A stretch of 64,000 nucleotides of DNA. It comes from Steroidobacteraceae bacterium (GTDB lineage: Bacteria > Pseudomonadota > Gammaproteobacteria > Steroidobacterales > Steroidobacteraceae). Shown one piece after another: positions 50,037-57,798 of this stretch. The notes under the pieces were generated by a model. That model did not search any database and was not told where the DNA came from. It saw only the letters and a program-made list of their open reading frames with translations. The translations under genes were made by a program, and so were the position numbers. The stretch spans positions 62,001-126,000 of the forward strand of contig JANWJS010000020.1 of the NCBI GenBank assembly GCA_025451845.1. Direction: 5' to 3'. Position 1 is the first letter of the stretch. The number at the start of each line of letters is the position of its first letter.

Positions 50037-51107
50037 CTACCGGCGTTTGGCCGACTTTCGTGCCCCGCGCTTGGCGGACTTCCTGCCTGCGGCTTTGCGT
50101 GCCGCCGGACGCTTGCTCGCTGCCTTCCTGCCTGCGGCTTTGCGTGCCGGGGGACGCTTGCTCACTGCCTTCTTGGCCGGCGACTTTCTGCCGGCGCGCT
50201 GGGTGGCGGCAGGACGCTTCCTGGCGCGCGTGACCGCCTTCTTCGCGGGTCGATGCGGTGCTTTGCGAGCGGCCCCCTGCTTGGCGGGCGCTTTCCGCTC
50301 GGCTGCCGCAGCCGGCTTGTCGGGAGGAACGCTGGCCGCGGCAGGCTGCTTGGCCAGCTCGTGCACCGCGAATGCGCCACCCTGGGGATCCAGGATCTGC
50401 GCGATGCGGCTGCCTCCCGGCACCTCCATCGGGCCCTGGGTCACGCGCCCGCCCGCCGCTTGGGCCGCGGCGGCTGCCTTGTCGACGCTGGCCACCCGGA
50501 TATAGGTCAGCCAGTGCGGCGGCTTCGAGGTATCCATCAACTTGCAGGCACCGCCGACCTGCGCCCCCCCGTGCTCGATGAGCTGGTAGGTGCCCGCGGG
50601 GCCCATGTCGTGGGCGGGTCCACGGCTCCAGCCGAAGAGCTCCGAGTAGAACGTCATCGCACCATGCTGGTCGCTCGTGGCGAGCTCGTGCCAGGTGAAG
50701 TCTGTCGCGGGCGCGGCATCGGCGGGCGCCGGGTTGGGCGTAAAGACCGCGAAGGTGGCGCCCTGCGGGTCGGCCAGCACGGCGTAGCGGCCCACGCTGG
50801 GAATGTCGGCAGGGGCTTTCAGCACCTTGCCGCCCAGGCGCGCCGCGGCCGCCGCGGTGCCATCGACATCGGGCGTCCCGATGTAGATGAGCCAGCTCGG
50901 CGGCGCGCCGGACCGGCGCGCAGTCTCCGGCTGGGTCATCAGCCCGCCGGTCATCGTCTTGCCGGTTACCCACAGCGTGTAGTCGGGCATGCCGGAGGGC
51001 TGGGTCTTCCAGCGCAGGATCTTGGAGTAGAAGGCGCCCGCGGCCTGCGGGTCGGTCGTCATCAGCTCGTGCCAGACGAATCGCCCCCGAATCTCAGCGT
51101 TGCTCAT
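50037..51107 (-). CDS. Tandem VOC-domain protein fused to a histone H1/AlgP-like basic tail
   Basis: A 356-residue fusion. Residues 5-120 and 130-250 are two glyoxalase/VOC domains (FVWHELMTTDPQAAGAFYSKI and FTWHELATSDQHGAMTFYSEL open them; DPQGATFAVF and DPQGGAFAVH close them), like the CFP30B group of unknown substrate. After an Ala/Pro linker, about 90 residues are almost only Lys, Arg, Ala and Pro, with a 15-residue repeat (KRPPARKAAGRKAAS / KRPAARKAAGRKSAK) ending RGARKSAKRR. That tail resembles eukaryotic H1 tails and Pseudomonas AlgP and likely binds DNA or RNA. The reading frame is continuous. Start ATG 51107. Confidence 0.85.
   Translation of the reverse strand: MSNAEIRGRFVWHELMTTDPQAAGAFYSKILRWKTQPSGMPDYTLWVTGKTMTGGLMTQPETARRSGAPPSWLIYIGTPDVDGTAAAAARLGGKVLKAPADIPSVGRYAVLADPQGATFAVFTPNPAPADAAPATDFTWHELATSDQHGAMTFYSELFGWSRGPAHDMGPAGTYQLIEHGGAQVGGACKLMDTSKPPHWLTYIRVASVDKAAAAAQAAGGRVTQGPMEVPGGSRIAQILDPQGGAFAVHELAKQPAAASVPPDKPAAAAERKAPAKQGAARKAPHRPAKKAVTRARKRPAATQRAGRKSPAKKAVSKRPPARKAAGRKAASKRPAARKAAGRKSAKRGARKSAKRR
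50082..50171 (-). repeat. Tandem 45-bp repeat encoding the basic tail
   Basis: Two near-identical 45-bp units begin at 50082 and 50127 (CCTGCCTGCGGCTTTGCGTG in each), encoding the 15-residue Lys/Arg/Ala/Pro repeat. Such repeats can expand or contract by slippage, changing tail length. Confidence 0.7.
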
Positions 51108-51232
51108 GTGAGGTTGCCTCTTCTTGACGAGCGGAGTTGTTTCCAACTCCCTACATTCTGCACTCATGTGCGTTGCAGTTCCATGTCGTCGTTAAACCAC
51201 AGTGTCGTGAGCTACCGTCTACTGGTCGCAAA

Positions 51233-51685
51233 TTAAACGAGCCCGACGAAGTCCCCCTCGAAGGCGGCCATCTGCTCGCCGCCGTAGACCAGGTAGGCGG
51301 CGAGCGTCAGTCGCGCGCGGCCGCGGCGCACCAGGGTGGCGCGGAACCGCTCCCAGGCAGGCTCATCCGAGAAATGGCACACGGCCTCGAAATCCCCCGG
51401 TATGGGCCGCGCGTACTCCATGCTGCTGCGCTGGATGAGCAGCCGCGCTTGCAGCCCCGCGCGCGCGACTCGCAGGTGCAGCAGCGCCCACGCGGCAAGG
51501 GTGGCCAGGGCGGCTGCGCTGCCTCCGAAGACGGTCTCGTGGTGATTGACGTTCGGCGCGAGCGGCGCTGCGAGCCGCACCCGCTCCGGGGTGGCCATCC
51601 TCACGCGTGCGCCCATCGCGGCGGAAAGCGGTATCTGCAGGTGCAGATAGCGCTCGAGGAGCATCTCCGGTGGATCGGACGACAT
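51233..51685 (-). CDS. YiiD C-terminal domain-type thioesterase
   Basis: A 150-residue hotdog-fold protein matching the putative thioesterase domain found at the C terminus of E. coli YiiD (FabY-like). The segment VRLAAPLAPNVNHHETVFGGSAAALATLAAW contains the N-x-N-H-x-x-T-V-F-G-G-S signature. The C-terminal strands ARLTLAAYLVYGGEQMAAFEGDFVGL complete the domain. The acetyltransferase half of YiiD is absent. The acyl substrate is unknown. It stands alone between two VOC genes on the same strand. Confidence 0.8.
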   Translation of the reverse strand: MSSDPPEMLLERYLHLQIPLSAAMGARVRMATPERVRLAAPLAPNVNHHETVFGGSAAALATLAAWALLHLRVARAGLQARLLIQRSSMEYARPIPGDFEAVCHFSDEPAWERFRATLVRRGRARLTLAAYLVYGGEQMAAFEGDFVGLV

Positions 51686-51757
51686 CGTGTTTCACACGAC
51701 CTGCTGAGGCTGGTTGCCTGCGACCAGTCCGGCGCCGGACGCTCGCGTCTTGCCCGC

Positions 51758-52177
51758 CTACCAGGCTCCCGTATTCGGCATCGATAGCCACGGCTCCGCG
51801 GGCGCCAGCGGCTCGCCGCGCTGCAGCAGCTCGATCGAGATCTGATCCGGCGAGCGCACGAACGCCATGTGCCCATCCCGCGGCGGCCGATTGATCGTCA
51901 CTCCGTGATCTCTCAAGCGCTGGCAGGTGGCGTAGATATCGTCGACTGCGTACGCGAGGTGGCCAAAATTGCGGCCGCCGGCGTAGGTCTCCGAGTCCCA
52001 GTTGCAGGTCAGCTCGACCTGCGCCGACTCATCGCCGGGCGCCGCCAGGAATACCAGCGTGTAGCGGCCCTGGGGATAGTCTTTGCGGCGCAGCTCCACG
52101 AGGCCGAGCGCGTCGCGATAGAAGCGCAGCGAGGTATCGAGATCGGTCACCCGGACCATGGTATGCAGATATTTCAC
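51758..52177 (-). CDS. gloA: Lactoylglutathione lyase (glyoxalase I)
   Basis: Converts the methylglyoxal-glutathione hemithioacetal to S-lactoylglutathione. The 139-residue protein has the glyoxalase I pattern with metal ligands His5 (KYLHTMVRV), Glu in SAQVELTCNW, His in NFGHLAYAV and Glu in ISIELLQRG. MVRVTDLDTSLRFYRDALG is the standard opening. The start is GTG 52177, with GAGGAAAG upstream. It follows ilvB by 10 bases, an unusual partner, so it is probably cotranscribed with acetolactate synthase. Confidence 0.92.
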   Translation of the reverse strand: MKYLHTMVRVTDLDTSLRFYRDALGLVELRRKDYPQGRYTLVFLAAPGDESAQVELTCNWDSETYAGGRNFGHLAYAVDDIYATCQRLRDHGVTINRPPRDGHMAFVRSPDQISIELLQRGEPLAPAEPWLSMPNTGAW

Positions 52178-52187
52178 GGCACTTTCC

Positions 52188-54035
52188 TCAGAACATCTCC
52201 GAGGGGCCGGGCGGCTTGATATTCACCTTGTAACGCGAGGTGATGAATTCGCCGGTGATCATCTCGTCGTAGCCCTGGCCCGGGCCTACCATCGGATAGA
52301 CGCCCGCGTCCGGATCGATCATGACCTCGAGGAACGCCGGTCCCTGGAAGCCGATGAACTCCTCGACGACCCGCGGCACGTCTTCTTTGCGATCGAGCCG
52401 CACCGCGTAGCGAAACCCGTCGGCCTGGGCAGTGCGGATGAAGTCCTTCTTGTGCAGCGACTTGTCGCTCGCCGACAGGCGCCCTTTGAAGAACAGCTTC
52501 TGCCACTGCTTGACCATGCCATCGCCGAAGTTGTTCAGCACGACGATCTTGATGGGGAGGTCGTAGGTGGTCACCGTCTCGAGCTCGCCGATGTTCATGC
52601 GGATGCTCGAGTCGCCATCGATATCGACAACCAGACGCCGCGGATGCGCAAGCTGCGCGCCGATCGCTGCGGGCAACCCGAAGCCCATCGTCCCCATGCT
52701 GCCCGACGTCAACCACAAGCGCGGGCGGCGGAAGTCGCAGTACTGCGCAGCCCACATCTGGTGCTGGCCTACGCCGGTGGTGATAATCGCCTCACCCTGA
52801 GTGCGCCTGTTGATCTCCTCGATGACGTAATACGGCTGGATGAGCGGGCTCTCGCGGTCATAGCCCATGGCGTGGACGCGCTTGAGCTCCGCGAGCGCTG
52901 CGTGCCACTCGCCATAGTCGCGCCTGAAGCCCGTGCGGCGGCCGTGCTCCGTGAGCGCGCTCAGCGCCTCGGCCAGAAGCCCCACGTGGCTCCATTGCAC
53001 GCGCTTGACCTTGTTGATTTCCGCGCGGTCGATATCGAGGTGCGCGATCCGCTTGGCGCCGCGCGCGAACTTCGCGGGGACGCCGGCCACTCTGTCGTCG
53101 AATCTCGCGCCGGCGGCGACGAGGAAGTCGCAGTCCTCGACCGCGTAGTTGGCGAACGCGGCGCCGTGCATGCCGAGCATTCGCATCGACAGCCGGTGCT
53201 TTGTGTCAACGGCGCCGATCCCCATCAGCGTGGTCACGACCGGCACATCGAACGCAGTGGCGAACTCAGTGAGGGCACCGGCGGCGTCGGCATTGATCAC
53301 TCCGCCGCCCGCGTAGATCAGAGGACGGCGCGCCTCTCCGAGCATCTCGAAGAACCGCTCGGCATCCCGGGGCTCGACGTTATGATCGGCCAGCTCCTTC
53401 ATCCGGCGGCGATAGCCCGGCAGAGGCAGTGTGCCAGCACCCTGGAATACCCCTTCCCAGTTCTGCACGTCCTTCGGAATGTCGATCACCACCGGGCCGG
53501 GCCGGCCGGTGCGCGCCAGCTCGAAGGCCGAGCGCACCGTCGCCTCGAGCCGCGCCGGATCGGTGACCAGGAACACGTGCTTTGCAACCGACCCCATGAG
53601 GGCGGCGACCGGCGCCTCCTGGAAGGCGTCCGTACCGATCGAAGCGCGCGCGACCTGGCCGCAGATCACCACGATCGGCACCGAGTCGGCCATGCAATCG
53701 CGGATGGGTGTCACGGTATTGGTGGCGCCCGGGCCCGAGGTCACCAGGCACACGCCCACGCGGCCCGTGGCGCGCGCGAATCCAGCCGCCATGAAGCCGG
53801 CCCCTTGCTCGTTCGCCGGCACGATGAGCGGAATCTGCGCGCCGCCCCGCTGCCCCTGCTCTTCGTTGTAGAGGAATATGGCGTCGTAGGTTGGCAGAAT
53901 GGCGCCGCCGCTGTAGCCGAAGATGGCCTCGACGCCCTCGTCGGCCAGCACCTGCATGATCATCCGCGCGCCGGACAGGGTCTGGCCGGCCAGCGGATGT
54001 CCGGCGGGGCGCGGCTGGATGACGGTGTCGCTCAT
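52188..54035 (-). CDS. ilvB: Acetolactate synthase large subunit
   Basis: ThDP-dependent condensation of pyruvate (or with 2-oxobutanoate) in branched-chain amino acid synthesis. The 615-residue protein has the catalytic Glu in VPANEQGAGFMAAGFAR, the FAD region (VVTTLMGIGAVD) and the ThDP motif VVDIDGDSSIRMN...NNFGDGMVKQW. The usual HARHEQGA context reads VPANEQGA, a noticeable variant, but the glutamate is kept. The start is ATG 54035, placing MSDTVIQPRPAG before the SGARMIMQVL region. The small subunit is on the opposite strand, divergent, not downstream as is usual; gloA follows. Confidence 0.92.
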   Translation of the reverse strand: MSDTVIQPRPAGHPLAGQTLSGARMIMQVLADEGVEAIFGYSGGAILPTYDAIFLYNEEQGQRGGAQIPLIVPANEQGAGFMAAGFARATGRVGVCLVTSGPGATNTVTPIRDCMADSVPIVVICGQVARASIGTDAFQEAPVAALMGSVAKHVFLVTDPARLEATVRSAFELARTGRPGPVVIDIPKDVQNWEGVFQGAGTLPLPGYRRRMKELADHNVEPRDAERFFEMLGEARRPLIYAGGGVINADAAGALTEFATAFDVPVVTTLMGIGAVDTKHRLSMRMLGMHGAAFANYAVEDCDFLVAAGARFDDRVAGVPAKFARGAKRIAHLDIDRAEINKVKRVQWSHVGLLAEALSALTEHGRRTGFRRDYGEWHAALAELKRVHAMGYDRESPLIQPYYVIEEINRRTQGEAIITTGVGQHQMWAAQYCDFRRPRLWLTSGSMGTMGFGLPAAIGAQLAHPRRLVVDIDGDSSIRMNIGELETVTTYDLPIKIVVLNNFGDGMVKQWQKLFFKGRLSASDKSLHKKDFIRTAQADGFRYAVRLDRKEDVPRVVEEFIGFQGPAFLEVMIDPDAGVYPMVGPGQGYDEMITGEFITSRYKVNIKPPGPSEMF

Positions 54036-54100
54036 GCGAACTCTCGGAATTGCCTCGGGAAAGCGGAGGTGGCCCGGCGAGACTAGCAGTTCGGTCCGCG

Positions 54101-54126
54101 GCACGAAAGACGGCCTGTTTTCGTGC
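54101..54126 (-). promoter_or_regulatory. Inverted repeat in the ilvB-ilvH divergent region
   Basis: GCACGAAA and TTTCGTGC, perfect 8-bp arms around 10 bases, 66 bases upstream of the ilvB ATG. It could be an operator or an ilvB leader hairpin. No leader peptide with branched-chain codon runs was found beside it. Confidence 0.4.
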
Positions 54127-54222
54127 GGTTGCTCGGCACCCCAGAATCGCTCCTGGCGGATTTTTCCGACGCGGCTCGTCCGATCCATTATTCTGCCACC
54201 TGTCCCGCCCACCCGAGCGACC

Positions 54223-54723
54223 ATGCGTCATATCATCGCCATTCTGCTGCAGAACGAGGCCGGCGCCTTGAGCCGGGTCGCAGGGCTCTTTTCCACTCGC
54301 GGCTACAACATCGAGTCGCTCTCCGTCGCGCCGACCGACGATCCGACCGTCTCGCGGCTCACGCTGATCACCACCGGCTCGGAGTCCGTCATTCAACAGA
54401 TCGTCAATCAGCTCAACAAGCTGGTGGACGTGGTCAACGTGGAGGACATGACGACGGGCGAGCACCTCGAGCGCGAGCTCATCCTGCTGAAACTGCGGGT
54501 CCGGCCGGCGGACACCGATGCGATCCGAGGCTATATCGTGCGCACGGGCGGCCGTGTCCTCGACCCAGCCCCGGATGGCTTCATCGTCGAGCTCACCGCC
54601 AGCGAGGCGGAGATCGACACCTTCACCGCCGATCTCACCCGCGGCGCGGAGCTTCTGGAAGTGGTGCGCAGCGGCGCCCTCGGGATCGGGCGCAATGCGC
54701 GCCCGCTGCGGGTCGTGCGCTGA
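54223..54723 (+). CDS. ilvH: Acetolactate synthase small (regulatory) subunit
   Basis: Regulatory partner that confers valine feedback inhibition on IlvB. The 166-residue protein opens with the ACT-domain signature RHIIAILLQNEAGALSRVAGLFSTRGYNIESLSV. The C-terminal small-subunit domain (ELILLKLRVRPADTDAIRGYI...) follows. Length and motifs are normal. It starts 187 bases from the divergent ilvB, and the GTG of the hybrid kinase follows 21 bases after its stop. Confidence 0.95.
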   Translation: MRHIIAILLQNEAGALSRVAGLFSTRGYNIESLSVAPTDDPTVSRLTLITTGSESVIQQIVNQLNKLVDVVNVEDMTTGEHLERELILLKLRVRPADTDAIRGYIVRTGGRVLDPAPDGFIVELTASEAEIDTFTADLTRGAELLEVVRSGALGIGRNARPLRVVR

Positions 54724-54744
54724 CCGGAGCGCACCGGGACCGGC

Positions 54745-56043
54745 GTGTCATCCCGCAGCGACACAGAGCCAGCCGCGAGCGCTCGCGCGCGGATTCTGAT
54801 CGTCGATGACCTTCCCGAGAAGCGCCTCGCCTACGGCGCGATTCTCGAGGGGCTCGAGGCCGAGCTGGTCATGGCGGGCTCCGGAGAGGAGGCGCTGAAG
54901 CATGTGCTCGCGCAGGAATTCGCCGCCGTCCTGCTCGATATTCACATGCCCGGGATGGACGGACTGCAAACCGCGGAGCTTCTGCGCCAACACCGCAACG
55001 CGCGGCATACGCCCATCATTTTGGTGACGGCGTACGCCGACGACGTCGAGAGAGCGCGCGGTTACGAGCTCGGGGTCGTCGATTACATCCAGGTGCCCAT
55101 CGTTGCGCCCGTCATGCGAGCCAAGGTGGACGTCTTCCTGGACCTCTATCTCACACGCGCAGCGCTCGCCCGCGCCAACCATGAGCTCGAGTCGAGGGTC
55201 GAGCAGCGCACTGCCGAGCTGCTGCGCAGCAACGAGCGGCTGCAGGCCGAGATCGAGGAGCGCCTGCGCGCGGAGAACGAGCGGGAGGAGTTGCTCGCAC
55301 GCGAGCGGCTGCTGCGCGGGCAGGCCGAGGAGCTCAGCCGCCTGAAGGACGAGTTTCTCGCCACGATGTCGCACGAGCTGCGCACCCCACTCAATGCCAT
55401 CTTCGGGTGGATCACGCTGCTGCGCACCCGCCGCCTGGACGAGCAGACCCAGGCCCGGGCGCTCGAGACCATCGAGCGCAACGCGCGTGCGCAGAAGCGC
55501 CTCATCGAGGATCTACTCGATGTCTCGCGCATCGTGACCGGTAAGATCGCCCTCGAGCTGGGCGACGTCGTGCCGCGGCGCGTCGTCGAAGCGGCGATCG
55601 CAACGATGCAGCCGGCGGCGCAAGCCAAGGAAGTCACCCTCACGCCGGCGCTCGGCGAGGTGACCGCAATGATCCGTGGGGACGGTGCGCGTCTGCAGCA
55701 GATCGTCTGCAACCTGCTCTCCAACGCCATCAAGTTCACAGCCCCCGGCGGGCGGGTCGATGTAGAGCTCGCGATGAGCGGCGATCAGGTGCAGATCAGC
55801 GTCGTGGATACCGGCCAGGGCATCAAACCCGAATTCCTGCCGCACGTCTTTGAGCGCTTCCGGCAGGAGGACGGCTCGATCAGCCGGCGGCACGGCGGTC
55901 TCGGGCTGGGGCTCGCGATCGTCCGCCATCTGGTGGACCTGCATTCCGGAACAGTCGAGGCTCAAAGCGATGGCGAGGGCTGCGGCTCGCGCTTCATAGT
56001 GCGCCTCCCTATGGGCTCACAACATCGCATGGAGCGATTTTGA
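54745..56043 (+). CDS. Hybrid response regulator / sensor histidine kinase
   Basis: A 432-residue soluble protein. N-terminal receiver domain with Asp65 (VLLDIHMPGMDGLQT) and VTAYADDVERARGYE. A long coiled coil (about 140-200, ELESRVEQRTAELLRSNERL...) follows. HisKA has His210 in LATMSHELRTPLNAIFG. HATPase_c has NLLSNAIKFTAPGG, VDTGQGI and GGLGLGLAIVRHL. Receiver-first kinases usually integrate phosphorelay input rather than sense directly. In the receiver the usual conserved Lys region reads YIQVPIVAPV, where KP is expected, so the conserved lysine may be missing. The start is GTG 54745, 21 bases after ilvH. Confidence 0.88.
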   Translation: MSSRSDTEPAASARARILIVDDLPEKRLAYGAILEGLEAELVMAGSGEEALKHVLAQEFAAVLLDIHMPGMDGLQTAELLRQHRNARHTPIILVTAYADDVERARGYELGVVDYIQVPIVAPVMRAKVDVFLDLYLTRAALARANHELESRVEQRTAELLRSNERLQAEIEERLRAENEREELLARERLLRGQAEELSRLKDEFLATMSHELRTPLNAIFGWITLLRTRRLDEQTQARALETIERNARAQKRLIEDLLDVSRIVTGKIALELGDVVPRRVVEAAIATMQPAAQAKEVTLTPALGEVTAMIRGDGARLQQIVCNLLSNAIKFTAPGGRVDVELAMSGDQVQISVVDTGQGIKPEFLPHVFERFRQEDGSISRRHGGLGLGLAIVRHLVDLHSGTVEAQSDGEGCGSRFIVRLPMGSQHRMERF

Positions 56044-56077
56044 ACGCCGGGCGCAACCCCGTAGCTTTTTCGATCGC

Positions 56078-56104
56078 GCGGCCCCGGGAGCGGCCCGGGG
56101 CCGC
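56078..56104. terminator. GC-rich 11-bp hairpin after the hybrid kinase
   Basis: GCGGCCCCGGG pairs perfectly with CCCGGGGCCGC around AGCGG, 35 bases after the kinase stop and before the convergent qor stop. Same family as the hairpins at 5009, 14264 and 47784. Confidence 0.5.
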
Positions 56105-56121
56105 TCCTTCACTGCTTCGAC

Positions 56122-57096
56122 CTATGGGACCAACACCGTCGCACCGATCGTGCGGCGGCCCTCGAGGTCGCGATGAGCTTCTGCCGCATCCGCGAGCGCA
56201 TATCGCTGCCCGATCCTGACGCGTACAGCGCGGCTCTTGACCGCAGCGAAGAGCTCACGCGCTGCCGCATCCAGCGACTGTCGCGTGGCGATGTAGTTGA
56301 AGAGCGTGGGGCGTGTCAGGAAGAGCGAGCCGCGCTTGCTGAGCTCGAGCGGGCTCACCGCGGGAGGCGGACCCGAGGCGTTGCCGTAGGCCACCATCAT
56401 GCCGAGCGGGGCGAGGCAGTCGAGCGAGTCCATGAAGGTGTCCTTGCCGACGGAGTCGTAAACGACCGCCACGCCCTGTCCCTGGGTCAGCTTTCGGACT
56501 TCGGCCGCGAGCGCGTCGCGGCCGAGAATCAACACGTGCTTGCAGCCGTTGCGGCGCGCCAGTTCCGCCTTGGCGTCGCTCCCGACCACCCCGATCACTT
56601 TCGCGCCGAGCGCCTTGGCCCACTGACAGAGGAAGAGTCCCACACCGCCCGCCGCCGCATGGACCAGGATGGCCTCGCCACGAGCTACCCGATACGTGCG
56701 GCGCAACAGGTAATGCGCGGTCAACCCCTTGAGCATCAGCGCGGCGGCTTCCTCGTCGGAGATGCCGCGGGGCACCTTCACCAGCCGATCCGCCGGCACG
56801 TTGCGGATTTCACAGTAGGCGCCCGGCCGTGCATGAACATAGGCGACGCGGTCACCCATTTTGAGCCCCCGCACCTTGCGCCCCAGCGCAATGACGACCC
56901 CCGCGGCCTCGCGCCCCAGTCCGCTCGGCAGTTCCCCGGGATAGAGCCCGGTCCGGTCATAAACATCGATGTAGTTGAGCCCGATGGCGGTATGGCGCAC
57001 CTGCGCCTCCCCAGCCTCCGGTCGCTCAGGTTCGACTTCCTCGACCCGCAGAACCTCAGGGCCGCCGTGCTCATGAAACCGAATCGCCAGTGCCAT
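56122..57096 (-). CDS. qor: NADPH:quinone oxidoreductase
   Basis: A 324-residue zinc-free medium-chain reductase of the quinone oxidoreductase (QorA/zeta-crystallin) type. IRFHEHGGPEVLRVEEV and GLNYIDVYDRTGLYPGELPSGLGREAAGVV form the GroES-like half. LVHAAAGGVGLFLCQWAKALGA is the Rossmann motif AxGGVG, and YDSVGKDTFMDSLDCL is the YDSVG element of the family. One-electron reduction of quinones with NADPH is the known activity. TAATTC on the minus strand ends 6 bases before the ATG at 57096, a leaderless geometry. Confidence 0.9.
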   Translation of the reverse strand: MALAIRFHEHGGPEVLRVEEVEPERPEAGEAQVRHTAIGLNYIDVYDRTGLYPGELPSGLGREAAGVVIALGRKVRGLKMGDRVAYVHARPGAYCEIRNVPADRLVKVPRGISDEEAAALMLKGLTAHYLLRRTYRVARGEAILVHAAAGGVGLFLCQWAKALGAKVIGVVGSDAKAELARRNGCKHVLILGRDALAAEVRKLTQGQGVAVVYDSVGKDTFMDSLDCLAPLGMMVAYGNASGPPPAVSPLELSKRGSLFLTRPTLFNYIATRQSLDAAARELFAAVKSRAVRVRIGQRYALADAAEAHRDLEGRRTIGATVLVP

Positions 57097-57188
57097 TCGC
57101 CCGAATTACCCGTTCGCCACTGCTGCGTCAAGCGTCGCACCGCTCGCCGCCCTCGGGCCGCGGGATGAAATGAGTCACAGGGCTGGCC

Positions 57189-57215
57189 GCGCAAATCGCC
57201 GGGAGCGATTCGCGC
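57189..57215. repeat. Palindrome related to the one before xerC
   Basis: GCGCAAATCGC and GCGATTCGCGC pair at 10 of 11 positions around CGGGA and are followed by CAATCAAA. It lies 4 bases beyond the glnK stop. The arms and trailing CAAT match 5056-5081. Confidence 0.45.
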
Positions 57216-57218
57216 CAA

Positions 57219-57578
<360 letters not shown>

Positions 57579-57631
57579 TCAGTGCTTTGCCTTCGAAAGG
57601 CGGGCTGCCTCGTTCGCGGCAGGTCCGATTT

Positions 57632-57647
57632 TGCAGCTTTCATGCCA
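57632..57647 (-). promoter_or_regulatory. glnK: Sigma-54 (RpoN) promoter of glnK
   Basis: The minus strand reads TGGCATGAAAGCTGCA, matching the -24/-12 consensus TGGCACG-N4-TTGCA at all but two positions with the required GG-N10-GC spacing. Predicted start is about 57621, giving a leader of about 65 bases. Confidence 0.7.
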
Positions 57648-57798
57648 CGCAGGGGAATACGTATAACAGCCGAGTTACGACTGTGCCCTCCGCGGCCGTG
57701 AGCTTGACCGCACCATTATGGCGCATCGAGCCTCGTGCGATGCTCGCCGCTGGTGCATGGTGCAGGCGGGGAAGGCGATACGCTAAGCTCGCGGCGGG

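Noticed and set aside
57751-57764. Canonical NtrC enhancer upstream of glnK
   Set aside because: The two TGGTGCA half-sites are in direct rather than inverted orientation, so a standard NtrC dimer site is not supported; kept only as a hint in the glnK finding.
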